Positions 41,201 through 46,123 of a stretch of DNA of 64,000 bases are shown one piece after another. This DNA is from Ceriagrion tenellum. Taxonomy: Eukaryota; Arthropoda; Insecta; Odonata; Coenagrionidae. Numbering within the stretch: position 1 is the stretch's first letter; every line of letters begins with the position of its first letter. Made by a program: the position numbers and the translations under genes. The notes below the pieces were generated by a model that was given only the letters and a program-made list of their open reading frames with translations, was not told the DNA's origin and made no database searches. The stretch spans positions 118,394,430 through 118,458,429 of the forward strand of contig OY720634.1 in assembly GCA_963169105.1 (NCBI GenBank), given 5' to 3'.

Positions 41201-42932
41201 ATTGGCACGTTGGGAGGTTATTAGTGCCGTTTCGGATATGGACTATTTCTTTGACTGGACTATTTGTGGGTATTGGTTAATTATTGGTCAACAATTCTTT
41301 TTTTAGTCCATTTAAAGCTTAGCCCAGAAACTCAGAACGTATATGGAAATTCGTGGTCTCTTTAAGTCCAGCCGAATGCCCTGAAGTCCGGTAGATATTA
41401 TAGAAACTATGACTTTTTAGGAAATCGAGGAAAAAGTGTGGAATTTGTAGTGTAGGGTCGTCTTTGAGCACGAATAGCGGCAGAGATGGTTAATACAGTT
41501 TATAATGCCTTCCATATCGGGTGAAGCGATCCCTATGAGTCTTTACAAAATCCCATGAACGTTTCGAAGAGCGCTTATTTGAAGCGCGAGCGTTAAGGAA
41601 AACGAAACGGAATTGAGTTTTCGAAACCGTTATTTTGGGGCTGGGTATTAAAACATTTCAGGACTTGGCGGCCTCTGCCATCCAGAATTACCTGGTCAGG
41701 AAGGTTGAAGCTTGCATGTGTCGGTGGGCAGAATGATTTTAGGTATCCTTTTCGTGTGCCACTGAGCCTATTCCCACGTGAATTTTCATAATTTTCCTGA
41801 TATAATGCTCTTCAAAATCAATTTCCACAAAATTCCAAAGAGTATAATATGAAGCAATTTAAATACATTTTGACTATGCTGATTAAAGCCCGTGAATAGT
41901 TTAAGCCAGACACAGCACTTTGTATTAGAAAATACCTCTGAAAGAGCAACTTTTGGAAACTAAGTTTTTCATGTTAAATTGTTTTATTCTCTAGCTATTT
42001 AACTCTAAATCGATTAAAATCATGTCATATTAAATCATCCTTACAAGTCTCCAATAGAACCACCCAAGTTTCTTAATGGAATTATGATGGCAAACAAAGT
42101 GTCAGTGTTGACCCATTAGCAGTTTCCGGAGGAATAAAAATTATCATAGATCTGATCTTGAAATAGCAAGAGTGCGACCTTGGTCGGGACAGTAAATGAG
42201 GAGTCAGAAACAAAATAGAAGGCGAGGAAGTCATTGAAGGCGCTTCATTTCACAAATGTGGAATTCATATGCGTCTTATAGCATAGGAAGATTGGCAGTG
42301 TATGTCATCAAAGAACTCTCCACTTAAAGGAGAATGGGGAGAAATGATTCCTTAATTCTTATGAATAAAAATTTTGCATGCATCTGCATAGTTGCTAGAG
42401 GTTTTTATGTAGTCTTTTTATCTCGAGTATTGCAGTTCTACACGCATAGGTTTTGATACTTAAAGGAGAATAGAATATTGACCATAGATCACTTAGAGTT
42501 AAAGTGGAGACCCAAATTCTATTCCAATAATACTTCTCAAGAGAAACTTTTGCAATTGAGGAAAAGTAATACCGTTGCAATCTACGGCGTCGAAAAAAAT
42601 TAGCCTGTGGTAATGATATGCAAAATTTTCTCCGAAACTGTTTGTGTGGGGTCGTTGGAGGTAAAAGAAACTGATCGCTTTCAAATGTGATATGAGGACA
42701 CAAGGATTTCAAGTTAGCTGTGGTAAATTCTAATATACTTTTTATTTATTTCCAGGGTGTGGCATTGGATGACGCCAATGTAAACAAGCTGAAAGACCAA
42801 TTAGTCAATAACTTAAAAATAGTGACTGGGGTGACGTGGGCTCTTATTGGTGTTGGCATTGCCTTGATAGTTGTTGGACTATGTCTTCTCTTGTGGGCGA
42901 AATGCAGATCTGAGAGTTCATTCAAAATGTGA
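463..42932 (+). CDS. CD36-family class B scavenger receptor, C-terminal seven exons (gene is 5'-partial)
   Basis: Joining 463-610, 7840-8085, 23752-23990, 31623-31798, 34521-34639, 36919-37044 and 42756-42932 gives one open frame of about 409 residues. All introns are GT..AG and all phases match. The protein shows the CD36 order: ENDSVTILNV, LFDG, a GTD..FPP segment, DLCR, YCYCPPNKGC, KGALDLSPC, FPHFYMADE, and a final hydrophobic helix followed by a short basic tail. The cysteines in CN, DLC, CYC, GC and SPC match the six that form the three family disulfides. N-glycosylation sequons occur at NDS, NNT, NES and NIT. CD36 proteins are two-pass membrane receptors for lipids, lipoproteins or apoptotic and microbial ligands. 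The first helix and N-terminal ectodomain must lie upstream of the window. Introns are long and full of transposons. The exact subfamily (SCARB, croquemort-like, emp-like) cannot be settled here. Confidence 0.93.
771..2862. mobile_element. Non-autonomous DNA element (~2.1 kb) with subterminal TTCGCGGC motifs
   Basis: GCAGCCCTATTC at 771-782 is matched in inverse at 2851-2862. Just inside both ends are GC-rich blocks (about 785-910 and 2660-2840) in which TTCGCGGC, its complement and TTTACGCGG recur. The ~1.7 kb between is AT-rich and has no recognisable transposase. Repeated subterminal motifs with short inverted ends are typical of hAT-like non-autonomous transposons, but the family is not identified. 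A similar GC-rich block continues left to about 670, so the left edge may be further out. Confidence 0.55.
2961..3194. mobile_element. MITE, 234 bp
   Basis: The first 24 bases (TAACTAAGGAGTCAC...) are the inverse of 3171-3194 with one mismatch. A second inverted match inside (GAGATTTTGGTG against CACCAAAATCTC) extends the stem. There is no coding capacity. The ends are probably those of a mariner-like or other DNA transposon. Confidence 0.75.
3624..4018. mobile_element. MITE with GGCTGTCCATAACCCAC ends and internal G runs
   Basis: A 17-bp perfect inverted repeat at 3624-3640 and 4002-4018 continues as an imperfect match inward. The body contains a G run of about 14 (3659-3674) and another near 3960-3972. 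It is probably a non-autonomous Tc1/mariner-like element. Confidence 0.75.
4031..4847. other. Intron sequence, nothing recognised
   Basis: AT-rich intron 1 sequence of the CD36-family gene. I see no coding, RNA or repeat signal. Confidence 0.5.
4848..6653. mobile_element. Foldback element: ~600-bp inverted arms around a GC-rich core
   Basis: About 4884-5471 is an inverted copy of about 6019-6608 with only scattered differences. The outermost TAGTCCAGTCTGT at 4848-4860 is matched in inverse at 6641-6653. The ~550-bp centre contains a CpG-rich patch (about 5770-5825, with GGCCGGCCGGCC and CGCGCGCG) unlike the AT-rich arms. There is no transposase. ACA flanks both outer ends and may be a target duplication. 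It is best described as a foldback-type element or a large palindromic MITE. Confidence 0.85.
6760..7620 (-). mobile_element. Penelope-like element, 5'-truncated (linker + GIY-YIG endonuclease)
   Basis: On the - strand an open frame (7594-6944) encodes the end of the RT region, a basic linker and a GIY-YIG nuclease. GVYQVPC gives the GIY part, SYIGET the YIG part, TRLKEH the catalytic arginine region, and LIKEAIEI the catalytic glutamate. CSCG provides a cysteine pair typical of PLE nucleases. The frame is uninterrupted but lacks the RT. Downstream on the - strand a hairpin at 6839-6797 resembles a hammerhead ribozyme. PLEs are retroelements that join a telomerase-like RT to this endonuclease. 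The copy is probably inactive. Confidence 0.88.
7840..8085 (+). CDS. CD36-family exon
   Basis: The acceptor TTATTTTAG ends at 7839 and the donor GTAAGT starts at 8086. The exon is 246 bp, 82 codons, phase 0 at both ends. It encodes GAMEYAETNPP, the ILFDG motif and FALFRY. The FDG motif with two nearby cysteines (VDCDG, ILCDE) is typical of arthropod members of the family. Confidence 0.92.
8183..8212. repeat. (TA)n microsatellite
   Basis: About 15 uninterrupted TA units lie 98 bp after the donor of the exon ending at 8085. Confidence 0.95.
8220..9740 (-). mobile_element. Degenerate LTR-retrotransposon remnant with gag-like start
   Basis: On the - strand 9355-9164 encodes a short frame starting MEGKVGTSWINELSKAE with FGLPSSGTLDQ. 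It resembles the SAP-like N-terminus of some arthropod retrotransposon Gag proteins. The frame is then broken. On the + strand at 9647 a TATAAAAA followed by GC-rich sequence looks like a promoter. The remainder (8220-8960) has no recognised domain. Element limits are not defined and the family call is tentative. Confidence 0.35.
10150..12068 (-). mobile_element. Penelope-like element A, 3' portion (RT core to terminus)
   Basis: On the - strand the frame is open from the LINE junction at 12068 to a stop at 11163. It shows the PLE RT blocks FYILPKIHK, GRPIVSS, SAFVDYYLQP, ATIDVTSLYTSIP, GCTMGSRFSPSY, LRYIDDIFLLW, HIKPTNKQQYLH and SIRGHRI. After the stop, 10740-10560 encodes the GIY-YIG nuclease (VVYILLCQLCPSFYIG, LNIRMNGH). 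The terminus near 10262-10300 carries a GAAA-closed hairpin. The YIDD catalytic pair is intact but the RT and nuclease are out of frame with each other. Confidence 0.9.
12357..13580 (-). pseudogene. LINE ORF2, reverse transcriptase part with in-frame TAA
   Basis: The first part (13580-12816) contains SPGIDGINGS, VVIPIFKKGDR, NYRPISLLPTISKIFEK and ends FSRNQ followed by TAA. The same frame resumes at once as GFRSGRSAEDAL and runs through DIRKAFDTLDHEIL, TGVPQGSVLGPILFLIYVND and TAFADDVALC to a stop at 12357. One nonsense codon therefore separates two halves of an otherwise good RT. The thumb and C-terminus are missing after about 40 residues beyond FADD, so the copy is internally deleted or 3'-rearranged. 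Confidence 0.85.
13710..14489 (-). CDS. LINE ORF2, apurinic-type endonuclease part
   Basis: The frame opens MVSGDILFNTTEIVTVIQQNIRS (first residues shown broken off here). It shows NIRSLRRNFD, LTEIWIKEYE, RSRGVLVYV, VYRH, IVGDMNIN and a final DISDHSM, the catalytic order of LINE APE endonucleases. It stops at 13710, about 130 bp before the RT frame opens. ORF2 is therefore split into separate frames. Confidence 0.85.
   Translation of the reverse strand: MVSGDILFNTTEIVTVIQQNIRSLRRNFDIFVINLYNLSFKPTVIVLTEIWIKEYEISLYKIPGYNIFAHCNEAERSRGVLVYVLDCLNCTSKPVTTSSADCVLLTLKMDFISFELLSVYRHQKVPEKLFFKEMEGIFKDAKGNLIIVGDMNINTSVINTVTNEYKDLLSLYGLTSLIDCPTRIVRSSATCLDHVHVRISNMYRYNITTDILHLDISDHSMTKLTISVNAELRSAIRKFFPHFTRINFEKFKNLVTHSD
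14511..15560 (-). CDS. LINE ORF1: PHD finger, coiled coil, nucleic-acid-binding C-terminus
   Basis: The 349-residue frame is uninterrupted. Near residues 38-95 a PHD-type zinc finger is visible (CAEC, CIKCDTC, FHGFC, WKCVDC). A long heptad-rich coiled coil follows (about 110-200, ending DLEQRMLGNNVEIHG). The C-terminal half (RAKKKSNG, VRFLNQHVRDNLL, YINEALCAGRR, YLWIRGGKIYLR) matches the domain shared by ORF1-type proteins of jockey/CR1 LINEs. Such proteins coat element RNA. The listed first ATG may be upstream of the true start, since the PHD finger begins about 35 residues in. Confidence 0.85.
   Translation of the reverse strand: MKIVAFIEWKLNLFKTKYITSSSVDRVTEKFCPPGLLHLSGMSSCAECKKSTRSTTCIKCDTCRKTFHGFCLQESLTKDDIEGIEASGQSWKCVDCQNLQKTSRLDRSKSEGKSLQEIFDMFQEVKNELKITEKNLGDTINKLYDKLEDSLKLIESQGEKLEKCLNQIADLQSENVVLKKQLSDALNRSDDLEQRMLGNNVEIHGIPSQGDGNLKVVVGKICAALDVEISDSQIDYCYRAKKKSNGEPGGIHVRFLNQHVRDNLLAKRRVKRNFSTRHLTLEGVPPSDVPIYINEALCAGRRKVFNAARIVQKDKHYKYLWIRGGKIYLRKVEKEPAIVVTSMDDVKNL
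15672..16016 (-). mobile_element. Penelope-like element A, N-terminal segment
   Basis: On the - strand a frame from 16022 encodes PTPNLSPSEISAL, DPNIVITPSDKGSTVVVL, LNEALRQLSD and KGPNEGLSSHDM, the conserved N-terminal block of PLE RTs. It is cut at the LINE insertion near 15672. In a related copy (PLE C) the same block leads directly into the PKIHK motif, which here lies on the other side of the LINE. Confidence 0.85.
16017..17330 (+). mobile_element. Penelope-like element B, 5'-truncated, head-to-head with A
   Basis: The + strand frame (to 16982) starts inside the RT at EQSFLSG and runs through LRYIDDIFLLWPHG, FLDVYIKL, HIKPTNKQQYLH, SIRGHRI, a CNRPRCKLC zinc-like linker and the GIY-YIG nuclease (NVVYHLQCKLCPSFYVG). 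Its start abuts the N-terminal segment of PLE A in opposite orientation. The 3' end at 17206-17237 carries an intact CTGACGA, a GGCGG/CCGCC hairpin, GAAA and ATATC. A TA-rich tail ends near 17330. Confidence 0.88.
17606..17986 (-). pseudogene. PLE C GIY-YIG endonuclease
   Basis: The frame encodes HNLVYVLQCKLCPGFYVGE, LNIRINNH, PVPTHVRKHGLSFDKC and KEQALIWLLKS. These correspond to the GIY, YIG, Arg/His and Glu positions of the nuclease. It is not in frame with the upstream RT and lacks its own start. Confidence 0.8.
18147..19556 (-). CDS. PLE C reverse transcriptase
   Basis: The 469-residue frame contains all PLE RT blocks: NITISKADKGLTVVVQ, FYLLPKIHKEG, GRPIISNCNSP, SAFVDYLFQP, ATVDVTSLYTSIPHHEG, ETAMGTRMAPSYSNLFMG, VRFIDDIFIIW with both catalytic aspartates, TILDIDISI, HIKPSNKQLYLHYNS and SIRGHRICNS. 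The Y-to-F change before IDD is seen in some PLEs. The frame stops (TAA at 18147) in the linker before the nuclease. This is the longest undamaged RT frame in the window. Confidence 0.9.
   Translation of the reverse strand: MANNHPIEVFCNQILSRVSDPQFLNSLTPAPNLNREELSSLSRLRRNPNITISKADKGLTVVVQDREDYVAEAMRQLGDVSSYLPLTEDPTAAYQAEIHDFLISTGPDEGLSKSDINILSPTHFKTPYFYLLPKIHKEGVPGRPIISNCNSPTERISAFVDYLFQPIVAKLPSFLRDSYHFLDILKAVNIPSIKSVIMATVDVTSLYTSIPHHEGLQSISHFLSRRNNPRIPSTNFLIKLVEFILKHNDFTFNGRFFLQAKETAMGTRMAPSYSNLFMGKLESDFLASQELQPELWVRFIDDIFIIWTHGEDTLANFLSSLNQFSPIRFTSATSPSQITILDIDISITNNNTFETSVHIKPSNKQLYLHYNSCHSKHTKHSIPYSLSIRGHRICNSKEKIHEYLDKLHNSLSNRNYPEPLLKKRILPSSANFTARRKEPPGSPKSSHHILSWRPKTQDHPQRLIPNFRY
19683..20770 (-). 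mobile_element. Penelope-like element D, truncated tandem partner of C
   Basis: It starts with the same 3' terminal block as C (hairpin at 19772-19741) and carries the nuclease region (about 20298-20040, broken by stops) and the RT C-terminal segment (20753-20553). From 20286 to about 20766 it appears identical to 17880-18360 at an offset of 2406 bp. The nuclease end is clearly diverged between the copies. It breaks off near 20770. Confidence 0.85.
20820..21400 (-). mobile_element. Penelope-like fragment E (A-type nuclease/linker)
   Basis: On the - strand 21100-20930 encodes NVVYILLWQLCPSFYIG and a broken nuclease similar to PLE A. The linker with RNRPRCKTCG extends to about 21250. It is joined to the C-type fragment D on one side and to a C-type RT piece on the other. 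Frames are broken. Confidence 0.75.
21410..21760 (-). mobile_element. Penelope-like fragments: C-type RT piece joined to a third terminus type
   Basis: 21420-21565 matches the 18590-18735 region of PLE C (the FIDDIF block) with few differences. From 21566 a different PLE end follows: TATATAAAT at 21618 and a hairpin at 21722-21691 that reads CTGATAA, a stem, CGAAATATT on the - strand. This end matches the layout of the PLE A and B termini. Confidence 0.7.
21900..22379 (-). pseudogene. Mariner transposase 3' half, truncated by a PLE
   Basis: On the - strand from 22379 the reading MNGQFYCEVLKRLRNRV is followed by DQDNASSHTVLIF (the D of the DDE/D region), then after frameshifts ENPVEVFQRAYEACVKRCKMCIKSEREYF, the mariner C-terminus. 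The plus strand at 21902 (GGTCTGCCCCAAAAGTTTTGG) looks like a mariner terminal repeat. Everything 5' of MNGQFY is missing, where the PLE begins at about 22379. Confidence 0.8.
22379..23627 (+). mobile_element. Small Penelope-like element with inverted terminal repeats
   Basis: The sequence around 22379-22467 (ACACAAATG... in inverse, with AAACGTCGGCTGCC) is inverted at about 23510-23627. Between them the + strand encodes IAFLDVVIHRKENGKLGHSVYR, HHHPSQRRAVL, a linker and a GIY-YIG nuclease (GVYKIPCECGEVYVGETGR, STRLKEHRRH). After a frameshift in an A run at 23155-23162 it continues KEAIEIRLWRKNFNRDTGY. The RT palm is absent. Inverted partial terminal repeats are a known PLE feature. Confidence 0.85.
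23752..23990 (+). CDS. CD36-family exon
   Basis: The acceptor ends ATGTGCAG at 23751 and the donor GTGAGA follows at 23991. It encodes KNNTYDGRYEV, a W-N-E-S sequon, KCNVLTGTDAT, IFPP and DLC plus two bases of the next arginine codon. The NxT-x-DG segment and GTD..FPP are CD36 ectodomain signatures. Confidence 0.94.
23991..25780. other. CD36-family intron 3, mostly unrecognised
   Basis: AT-rich. Two short inverted repeats are present. 24855-24872 is inverted at 24950-24967 (one mismatch) around a CG-containing loop. A 12-bp stem (GAAGATTGTCTT / AAGACAATCTTC) lies at about 25168-25215. Nothing coding is supported. Confidence 0.5.
26121..26888 (+). pseudogene. LINE-2 ORF2 endonuclease part
   Basis: NCRSLRNKVADFY, IGTESWLCNE, GGGVFIAVKD, CAYYRQP, IIIGGDFNLPSIDW, LDHLATN and GISDHKIVKA give the full catalytic order of a LINE APE endonuclease. 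The frame is lost in a run of seven A at 26880, where one base shift would continue into the RT frame. Confidence 0.88.
26912..28276 (+). pseudogene. LINE-2 ORF2 reverse transcriptase part
   Basis: The 454-residue frame shows PGPDQIPSRVYK, VANVTPIFKSGDR, ISLTSISCKVFEHI, NNQHGFRKGRSCETQL, VDAIFLDFKKAFDKVPH, TSGVPQGSVIGPLLFLLYIND and RLFADDEVVYR. Both catalytic aspartates are present. After MELNIKK the frame shifts: the +1 frame continues as CVAVSFWKKK. The sequence NYWPISL has W where most have R. Confidence 0.88.
28459..28779 (+). pseudogene. LINE-2 ORF2 C-terminal domain
   Basis: The frame encodes YFSIVRPHLEYAVSVWDPY, ELDRVQRRGARFVKRCY, GLLEELGWESLSQRR and ends QIRSRQ. VRP-x-LEYA..WDP and VQRRAARFV are typical of the C-terminus of CR1/jockey-group RTs. 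It is separated from the RT frame by a frameshift. Confidence 0.85.
29453..30990 (-). mobile_element. Penelope-like element F, split by a LINE tail
   Basis: On the - strand 30800-30540 reads FNNYLYQQTDGLSIGSPLSPSL, EIYLDELEHKI and YWFRYIDDILVM, a PLE RT palm of a type different from A-C, with stop codons. Further down (30480-30410) is FDLDLSVFGGIKSTP. After an interruption (29757-30400), 29757-29453 resumes as QTDSVIPAGSRHHYSQKLM and RFLNFPPFRVNFQKEL, the expected continuation. The element is degenerate. Confidence 0.75.
29757..30400 (-). mobile_element. Inverted 3' fragment of LINE-2 inside PLE F
   Basis: 29805-29880 is the inverse of the LINE-2 tail at 29125-29205 (shared CTGCAAGCCACC and GGGTGTGTGGCA-type blocks with some changes). 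About 30243-30295 is the inverse of 28795-28845 (CCGATAG..TAAAATGTCATTTTTTCC). It is a 3'-end insertion of the same LINE family into PLE F. The 5' limit near 30400 is approximate. Confidence 0.75.
31000..31620. other. End of CD36-family intron 3
   Basis: AT-rich intron sequence. It contains an imperfect hairpin of CAAAAACTTTTGG and CCAAAAGTTTTTT at about 31475-31515. It ends in the acceptor used at 31622. Confidence 0.5.
31623..31798 (+). CDS. CD36-family exon
   Basis: The acceptor TTTCCACAG ends at 31622 and the donor GTAAAT starts at 31799. The first base completes AGA, giving the join DLC-R-SLTALYDK. It carries NYCYCPPNKGC and KGALDLSPCQ, which hold four of the six conserved disulfide cysteines. 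Confidence 0.94.
31799..33840. other. CD36-family intron 4, unrecognised part
   Basis: No coding signal supported. A GC-richer stretch at about 33190-33480 has frames on both strands but no recognisable domain. Confidence 0.45.
33848..34400 (-). mobile_element. LINE-2-family 3' UTR fragment
   Basis: On the - strand the last ~65 bases match the LINE-2 tail (CACCCCCTGCCACAC, then CAGGGTA and GTAGATGA). Upstream sequence agrees weakly with the LINE-2 3' UTR. No coding part remains. The upstream limit is uncertain. Confidence 0.65.
34521..34639 (+). CDS. CD36-family exon
   Basis: The acceptor AATTACAG ends at 34520 and the donor GTAAGT starts at 34640. It encodes GAPAILTFPHFYMADEKYL and ends FLEIEP. 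The FPHF-x-x-ADE motif is strongly conserved in CD36 proteins. Phase 0 at its 3' end. Confidence 0.94.
34640..36565. other. CD36-family intron 5, unrecognised part
   Basis: AT-rich. An open stretch at 35144-35539 has no recognisable domain and is not called as a gene. Confidence 0.45.
36566..36918. repeat. Direct tandem duplication ending at a splice acceptor
   Basis: 36566-36744 and 36745-36918 are two copies of a ~179-bp unit (both start CCCTTACATTCCTTATCC and share GAGGTTCTTGGTGACTAAAATATTT). Both copies end in TTTATTCCTAG. The second AG at 36917-36918 is the acceptor used by the exon at 36919. The first, at 36737-36738, would run into a stop within 11 codons. Confidence 0.9.
36919..37044 (+). 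CDS. CD36-family exon
   Basis: The acceptor TTTATTCCTAG ends at 36918 and the donor GTAAGT starts at 37045. The 42 codons begin NTGVPLSGGKKVQFN and end MFPIAWINE. TG-x-PL..KK-x-QFN and FP-x-AWI-x-E are family motifs. The 180 bp upstream of its acceptor is a direct duplication that also carries a copy of the acceptor. Confidence 0.94.
37180..39000 (+). mobile_element. Penelope-like element G, degenerate
   Basis: The + strand at 37240-37360 encodes KPSMWLRCVDDTFVIWPHG (RT active site as VDD) and FLLHLHDTSSSIE. 37800-38110 encodes the GIY-YIG nuclease (FEGVYQLSCSCEKFYVGKAG, VSAVSQHI, IREAIEIVKHPNNYNRED). A CTGAAGA hairpin with GAGAAAC follows at 38872-38902. Frames shift several times. It belongs to the same linker type as the PLEs at 6760-7620 and 22379-23627. 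Confidence 0.8.
38190..38830 (+). mobile_element. LINE ORF2 C-terminal fragment inside PLE G (tentative)
   Basis: The + strand encodes MGHRIYLVDNSLQPALTYAA, then after a stop TPAIDQIFQRRTIEFFRRLEQSNHAEIRHIG. This resembles the region downstream of the RT in jockey-type elements. It sits between the PLE G nuclease and its terminal hairpin. No RT motif is present, so the family call rests on a weak similarity. Confidence 0.4.
39001..42755. other. CD36-family intron 6, unrecognised remainder
   Basis: AT-rich intron. The only structures seen are the tandem hairpins at 40631-40736. The 3' end supplies the acceptor at 42755. Confidence 0.5.
40631..40736. repeat. Two adjacent palindromes
   Basis: 40631-40650 is a perfect inverse of 40659-40678 (20-bp arms, TGATTCTGTATACAAAAATG, with an 8-base loop). 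A diverged second copy with the same layout follows at about 40688-40736 (ACACAAATG, loop GCACGTGG, CATTTTTCTATGCAGAATT). Confidence 0.85.
42756..42932 (+). CDS. CD36-family last exon with membrane helix and stop
   Basis: The acceptor TTATTTCCAG ends at 42755. The exon starts GVALDDANVNKL. A ~24-residue hydrophobic helix (WALIGVGIALIVVGLCLLLW) follows, then AKCRSESSFKM and TGA at 42930-42932. This is the second transmembrane segment and short C-terminal cytoplasmic tail expected for the family. Confidence 0.92.
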   Translation, partial: GVALDDANVNKLKDQLVNNLKIVTGVTWALIGVGIALIVVGLCLLLWAKCRSESSFKM

Positions 42933-43690
42933 AACCCCAATTATAATGTTTGCAGAGATACTCAATTAAAGGGAAGAAGGATTGTCAACTTTCCATTTGG
43001 TGAATGTTATTATTTACGGAATTGTATTTCATGTTGACTAATAAAATATTTATATTTCCTTTTTATGATTTATTGTTTTAATATGTTTTTTGTATTTGCC
43101 AACACAACATGATGTCTTCCATCTAGATGATATATTCTGCCCAAATCTTCATAGTCACAGCTTCCTGGAAGGCTACATGTGTCTGGCCAGTCTTACCTGT
43201 TTTGAAGACAATAAAATTCTTAGATGTGCTAAGTATGTGTGTTTCACTATGAACATTCTCTTTGAGACAGAGATTATGGACAGTCTCTTACAGCTATTAC
43301 TCATTGCCATATTTCATAAGTCTTTCTTCTTCCTAATTCATACCATATTTTCTGCCCTATCAGATAAAGGTATACACAATAATACATACATTTACTTCGA
43401 TTATTCTAGAAATATTAGTGAGCTTTATTGATATCCTCAAAATTCGTTTAAGAGTAATTCTCAGTTCTGACCAGAAAGTTAAGAAGTCCAATATGCAGTC
43501 ATACAGCATTCATTGCTGTGCGCGTGTTATTCATTATGACCTGCAGGACCTCATGAGTCTACTAGAGAAGGAGATTCATGAGTATCCTTCACTGGTCAGT
43601 CACTTTTTGATAGATTAATCTTTAGTTCCTCATCGGATCATTAATTATAAATATCATATGGAGCAGTAAAATTTCAGTAATTAGTATAGT
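42933..43690. other. 3' UTR and flanking intergenic sequence
   Basis: The 3' UTR of the CD36-family gene runs to about 43065. Short open frames at 43090-43618 have no domain and no splice context, and are not called as genes. Confidence 0.5.
43040..43045 (+). terminator. Poly(A) signal of the CD36-family gene
   Basis: AATAAA lies 108 bp after the stop codon in an AT-rich 3' UTR. No other AATAAA was seen between the stop and this site. Confidence 0.7.

Positions 43691-43693
<3 letters not shown>

Positions 43694-43740
<47 letters not shown>
43694..43740. repeat. (TA)n microsatellite
   Basis: About 23 TA units lie directly beside the left end of the pogo-type transposon, consistent with TA-targeted insertion. 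Confidence 0.95.
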
Positions 43741-43744
<4 letters not shown>

Positions 43745-43756
43745 TTATTTAAAAGG

Positions 43757-46123
43757 TAAAGTCCCCAAATAAGAGACACCTTTTTATTAATTGCTTTTAA
43801 GCATAGTTAAGTAATTATTTTTTATAAACCTAACATGTATATTACATTGTTTATTTTCAAATTTTACAGTATGGATCTCACACATATACTGATCTTTACA
43901 AAAATCAAGTTTAAGTCAAAAGTTAAAAAAAGTTGAGATTTATATGAGGGGTCCAAATAAGATATACATATACTTTTATTTCTGATTTTAATGAAAATAC
44001 TCTATTAATGCAGTACAATGAACATGGACATACGTATGAAAATTAAAAAGAATGCTTTGAATATTTTTGATGTTCAATAAGTGACAATTTCTTACTTCAG
44101 CACAAAATCGTATCTTCTTTTCTTGGAACAAGTTGAGCATATGAAAGGTTCTTGATCACCACCGCACTCTTCATGTGCCCAGCAGTAGCATTTAATATCC
44201 TGAGCCCATTTCTGGCCATTGTGGTCTTCTGAAAAGAGTCCTGCGCAGAATATGCAGTCAGCATCATCAGCGCCAACGTCACCATCTGAATCGATAGAAT
44301 CTATTGTCTGGACTACACCATCCGATTCATCTTCACTGGATGAACTCAATTGGCGCTTTCGACTTCGAAATTTTGCTGTTTTCACTGTCTTTTCCTTCTC
44401 GAACAACTTCTTACGTGTAAGAGCTTTCCATTTCTTAACCCTGTTCAAACTCTCCTGCAACTTCTGGCGGTAGGGGCTAGATGTTATGAGCGCTGCGTTT
44501 CCAGCTCTGCTTTTTCGTGTCGCCAGTACTCCACTCGCTGAAGCCTGATCTTCTTGTGATTGTGCCCTTGGTGGCAGCTGAGGTAGAGGTGACACGTCCG
44601 CTGGCACGATGAAGTTCTCAGAATGAGGAACTACAATGGCATCACTTCCTCCTCCAGTGTGGATGGCAAAATAAACATCAGAAAATATATTTCTGCTATA
44701 GCGAACTAGACCAGTCTTCCGGAAAGCGTTTATAGAGATTTGGAGAGTAGCAGCTTTATGGTAAGCAAGACCAAAGAGACCTACAACCTGATAATGTGTT
44801 ACTACACGCCCTGGGTTGTTGCGAAGCCAGTAACAAATTTCTTGTGCATAGTAGGTCTTCAGTGGTTTCATGAAACCTACATCCAAAGGCTGCATTTTAG
44901 CAGTAGAATGAGATGGTAGGCAAATGATTGAAACGTGATTGTCTCTGCCTTTCTCGATAACCTCTATGTTCCTTGTGTGGGAATAATGGCCATCAAAGAG
45001 TAAAATCACTGGATTTTCTTCTGTAGGCTTTGTAAATGGAATGAAGTGGTCGAACCATCGGCAGAAAAAATCTGTTTGTATCCAACCGGATTGATGGAAA
45101 GCCCAAATTGATCCAGGAGGAGCATCATCCATGAGTTCCGCCTTCATATTTTTCCGAGAAAAGACAAAAAGGGGCGGCAGAAAAATCCCTGTTGCATTCA
45201 TTCACGTCACAACGGTGATCAAAGCCCCTCTTTCTGCAGAAGTCAAATTAGAAATTTGCTTCTTGCCTTTGCAGGCCACGACTTTCTGCATCTTATGTTG
45301 CACAACAGTCAACCCCGTCTCGTCGACATTGTACACTCTGTGGCCATTTATTTTTGTTATCTCCCCTTCATAAATGTCGAAGAGAGGAGCTACATTTTCA
45401 GGGGTAAACGACTTAATTCTTGCTTCCGAGAGTCCTTGTGGTGTGCGCATAGAAAGATTTGAGTGCCTACCTAAAAACAACTTTTTTTTCCAGCGGTGGC
45501 ATTTTGAGTGTTGAAAGGATGAGGCAGTCCATTCCGAATAGCTAATTGAAAAGCCATACGTTTTACATCTTCTATATTCAAGCCGAAAAATCTTTCGTCC
45601 ATTTGCATGAAAATTTTACTAACAGTTTTTCTAAGTTATCCGGAAGCACTGGTTTTCGACCGGACTCCATTTCCATTATGTCTTCAGGTGTCTTGTTCCT
45701 GTTGTTGACGTACTTTTCTATCGTGCCTTTCGGCACACCAAAGGTCTAAGAAGCCAGAATAATCGCATTTATGAAAGTACGATATAGCCGTGGCAATGAT
45801 ATGACGTTGATATAGTCATTGGTTTTGCTTTTAGAAGGCCGTAAATTCAGTGATTGCGCGGAGTGTGCCGAAAAACGGGTACTTTTGCTCTTCTCGCCTT
45901 AATAACATACCTTTAAAAATAGAATAAAAATTATTCATTACACATGCTCAACGTAGATTAAATTAAGCTACATTTTGATGTAAACTACATTGTAATCGGA
46001 CGAGTCATCATGTTACTACGTTGCTTCAAACTCGGGTATATAGATATACTTCTGAAACAGACTAACAGGGTTGCCAAATAAGAGACACTATCTCTTATTT
46101 GGGGTGCTAGGTATCTCTTATTA
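43757..46123 (-). mobile_element. Pogo-type DNA transposon
   Basis: CCCCAAATAAGAGA at 43763-43776 is inverted at 46091-46104. The right end also contains a 12-bp palindrome (CCAAATAAGAGA ... TCTCTTATTTGG, 46075-46103). Between the ends, on the - strand, lies a damaged transposase. The outer limits are approximate because motif copies repeat at the right end. Confidence 0.8.
44092..45780 (-). pseudogene. Pogo/Tigger-type transposase with C-terminal zinc finger
   Basis: N-terminal helix-turn-helix parts are readable at 45740-45490 (FGVPKGTIEKYV, RKPVLPDNLEKL, ERFFGLNIEDVKRMAFQLA). The frame is then shifted near 45485. From 45480, FLGRHSNLSMRTPQGLSEAR and VYNVDETGLTVVQ (first catalytic Asp) follow, then VVT and a TGA at 45199-45201. 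The frame resumes as MNATGIFLPP with ILLFDGHYSH (second Asp) and STAKMQPLDVGFMKPLK (third Asp). The last 60 residues hold a PHD-like cysteine/histidine cluster (DCIFCAG, CYCWAHEECGG, FICSTCSKK). The DDD core is preserved, and damage is limited to one nonsense codon plus frameshifts in the N-terminal third. Confidence 0.88.
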
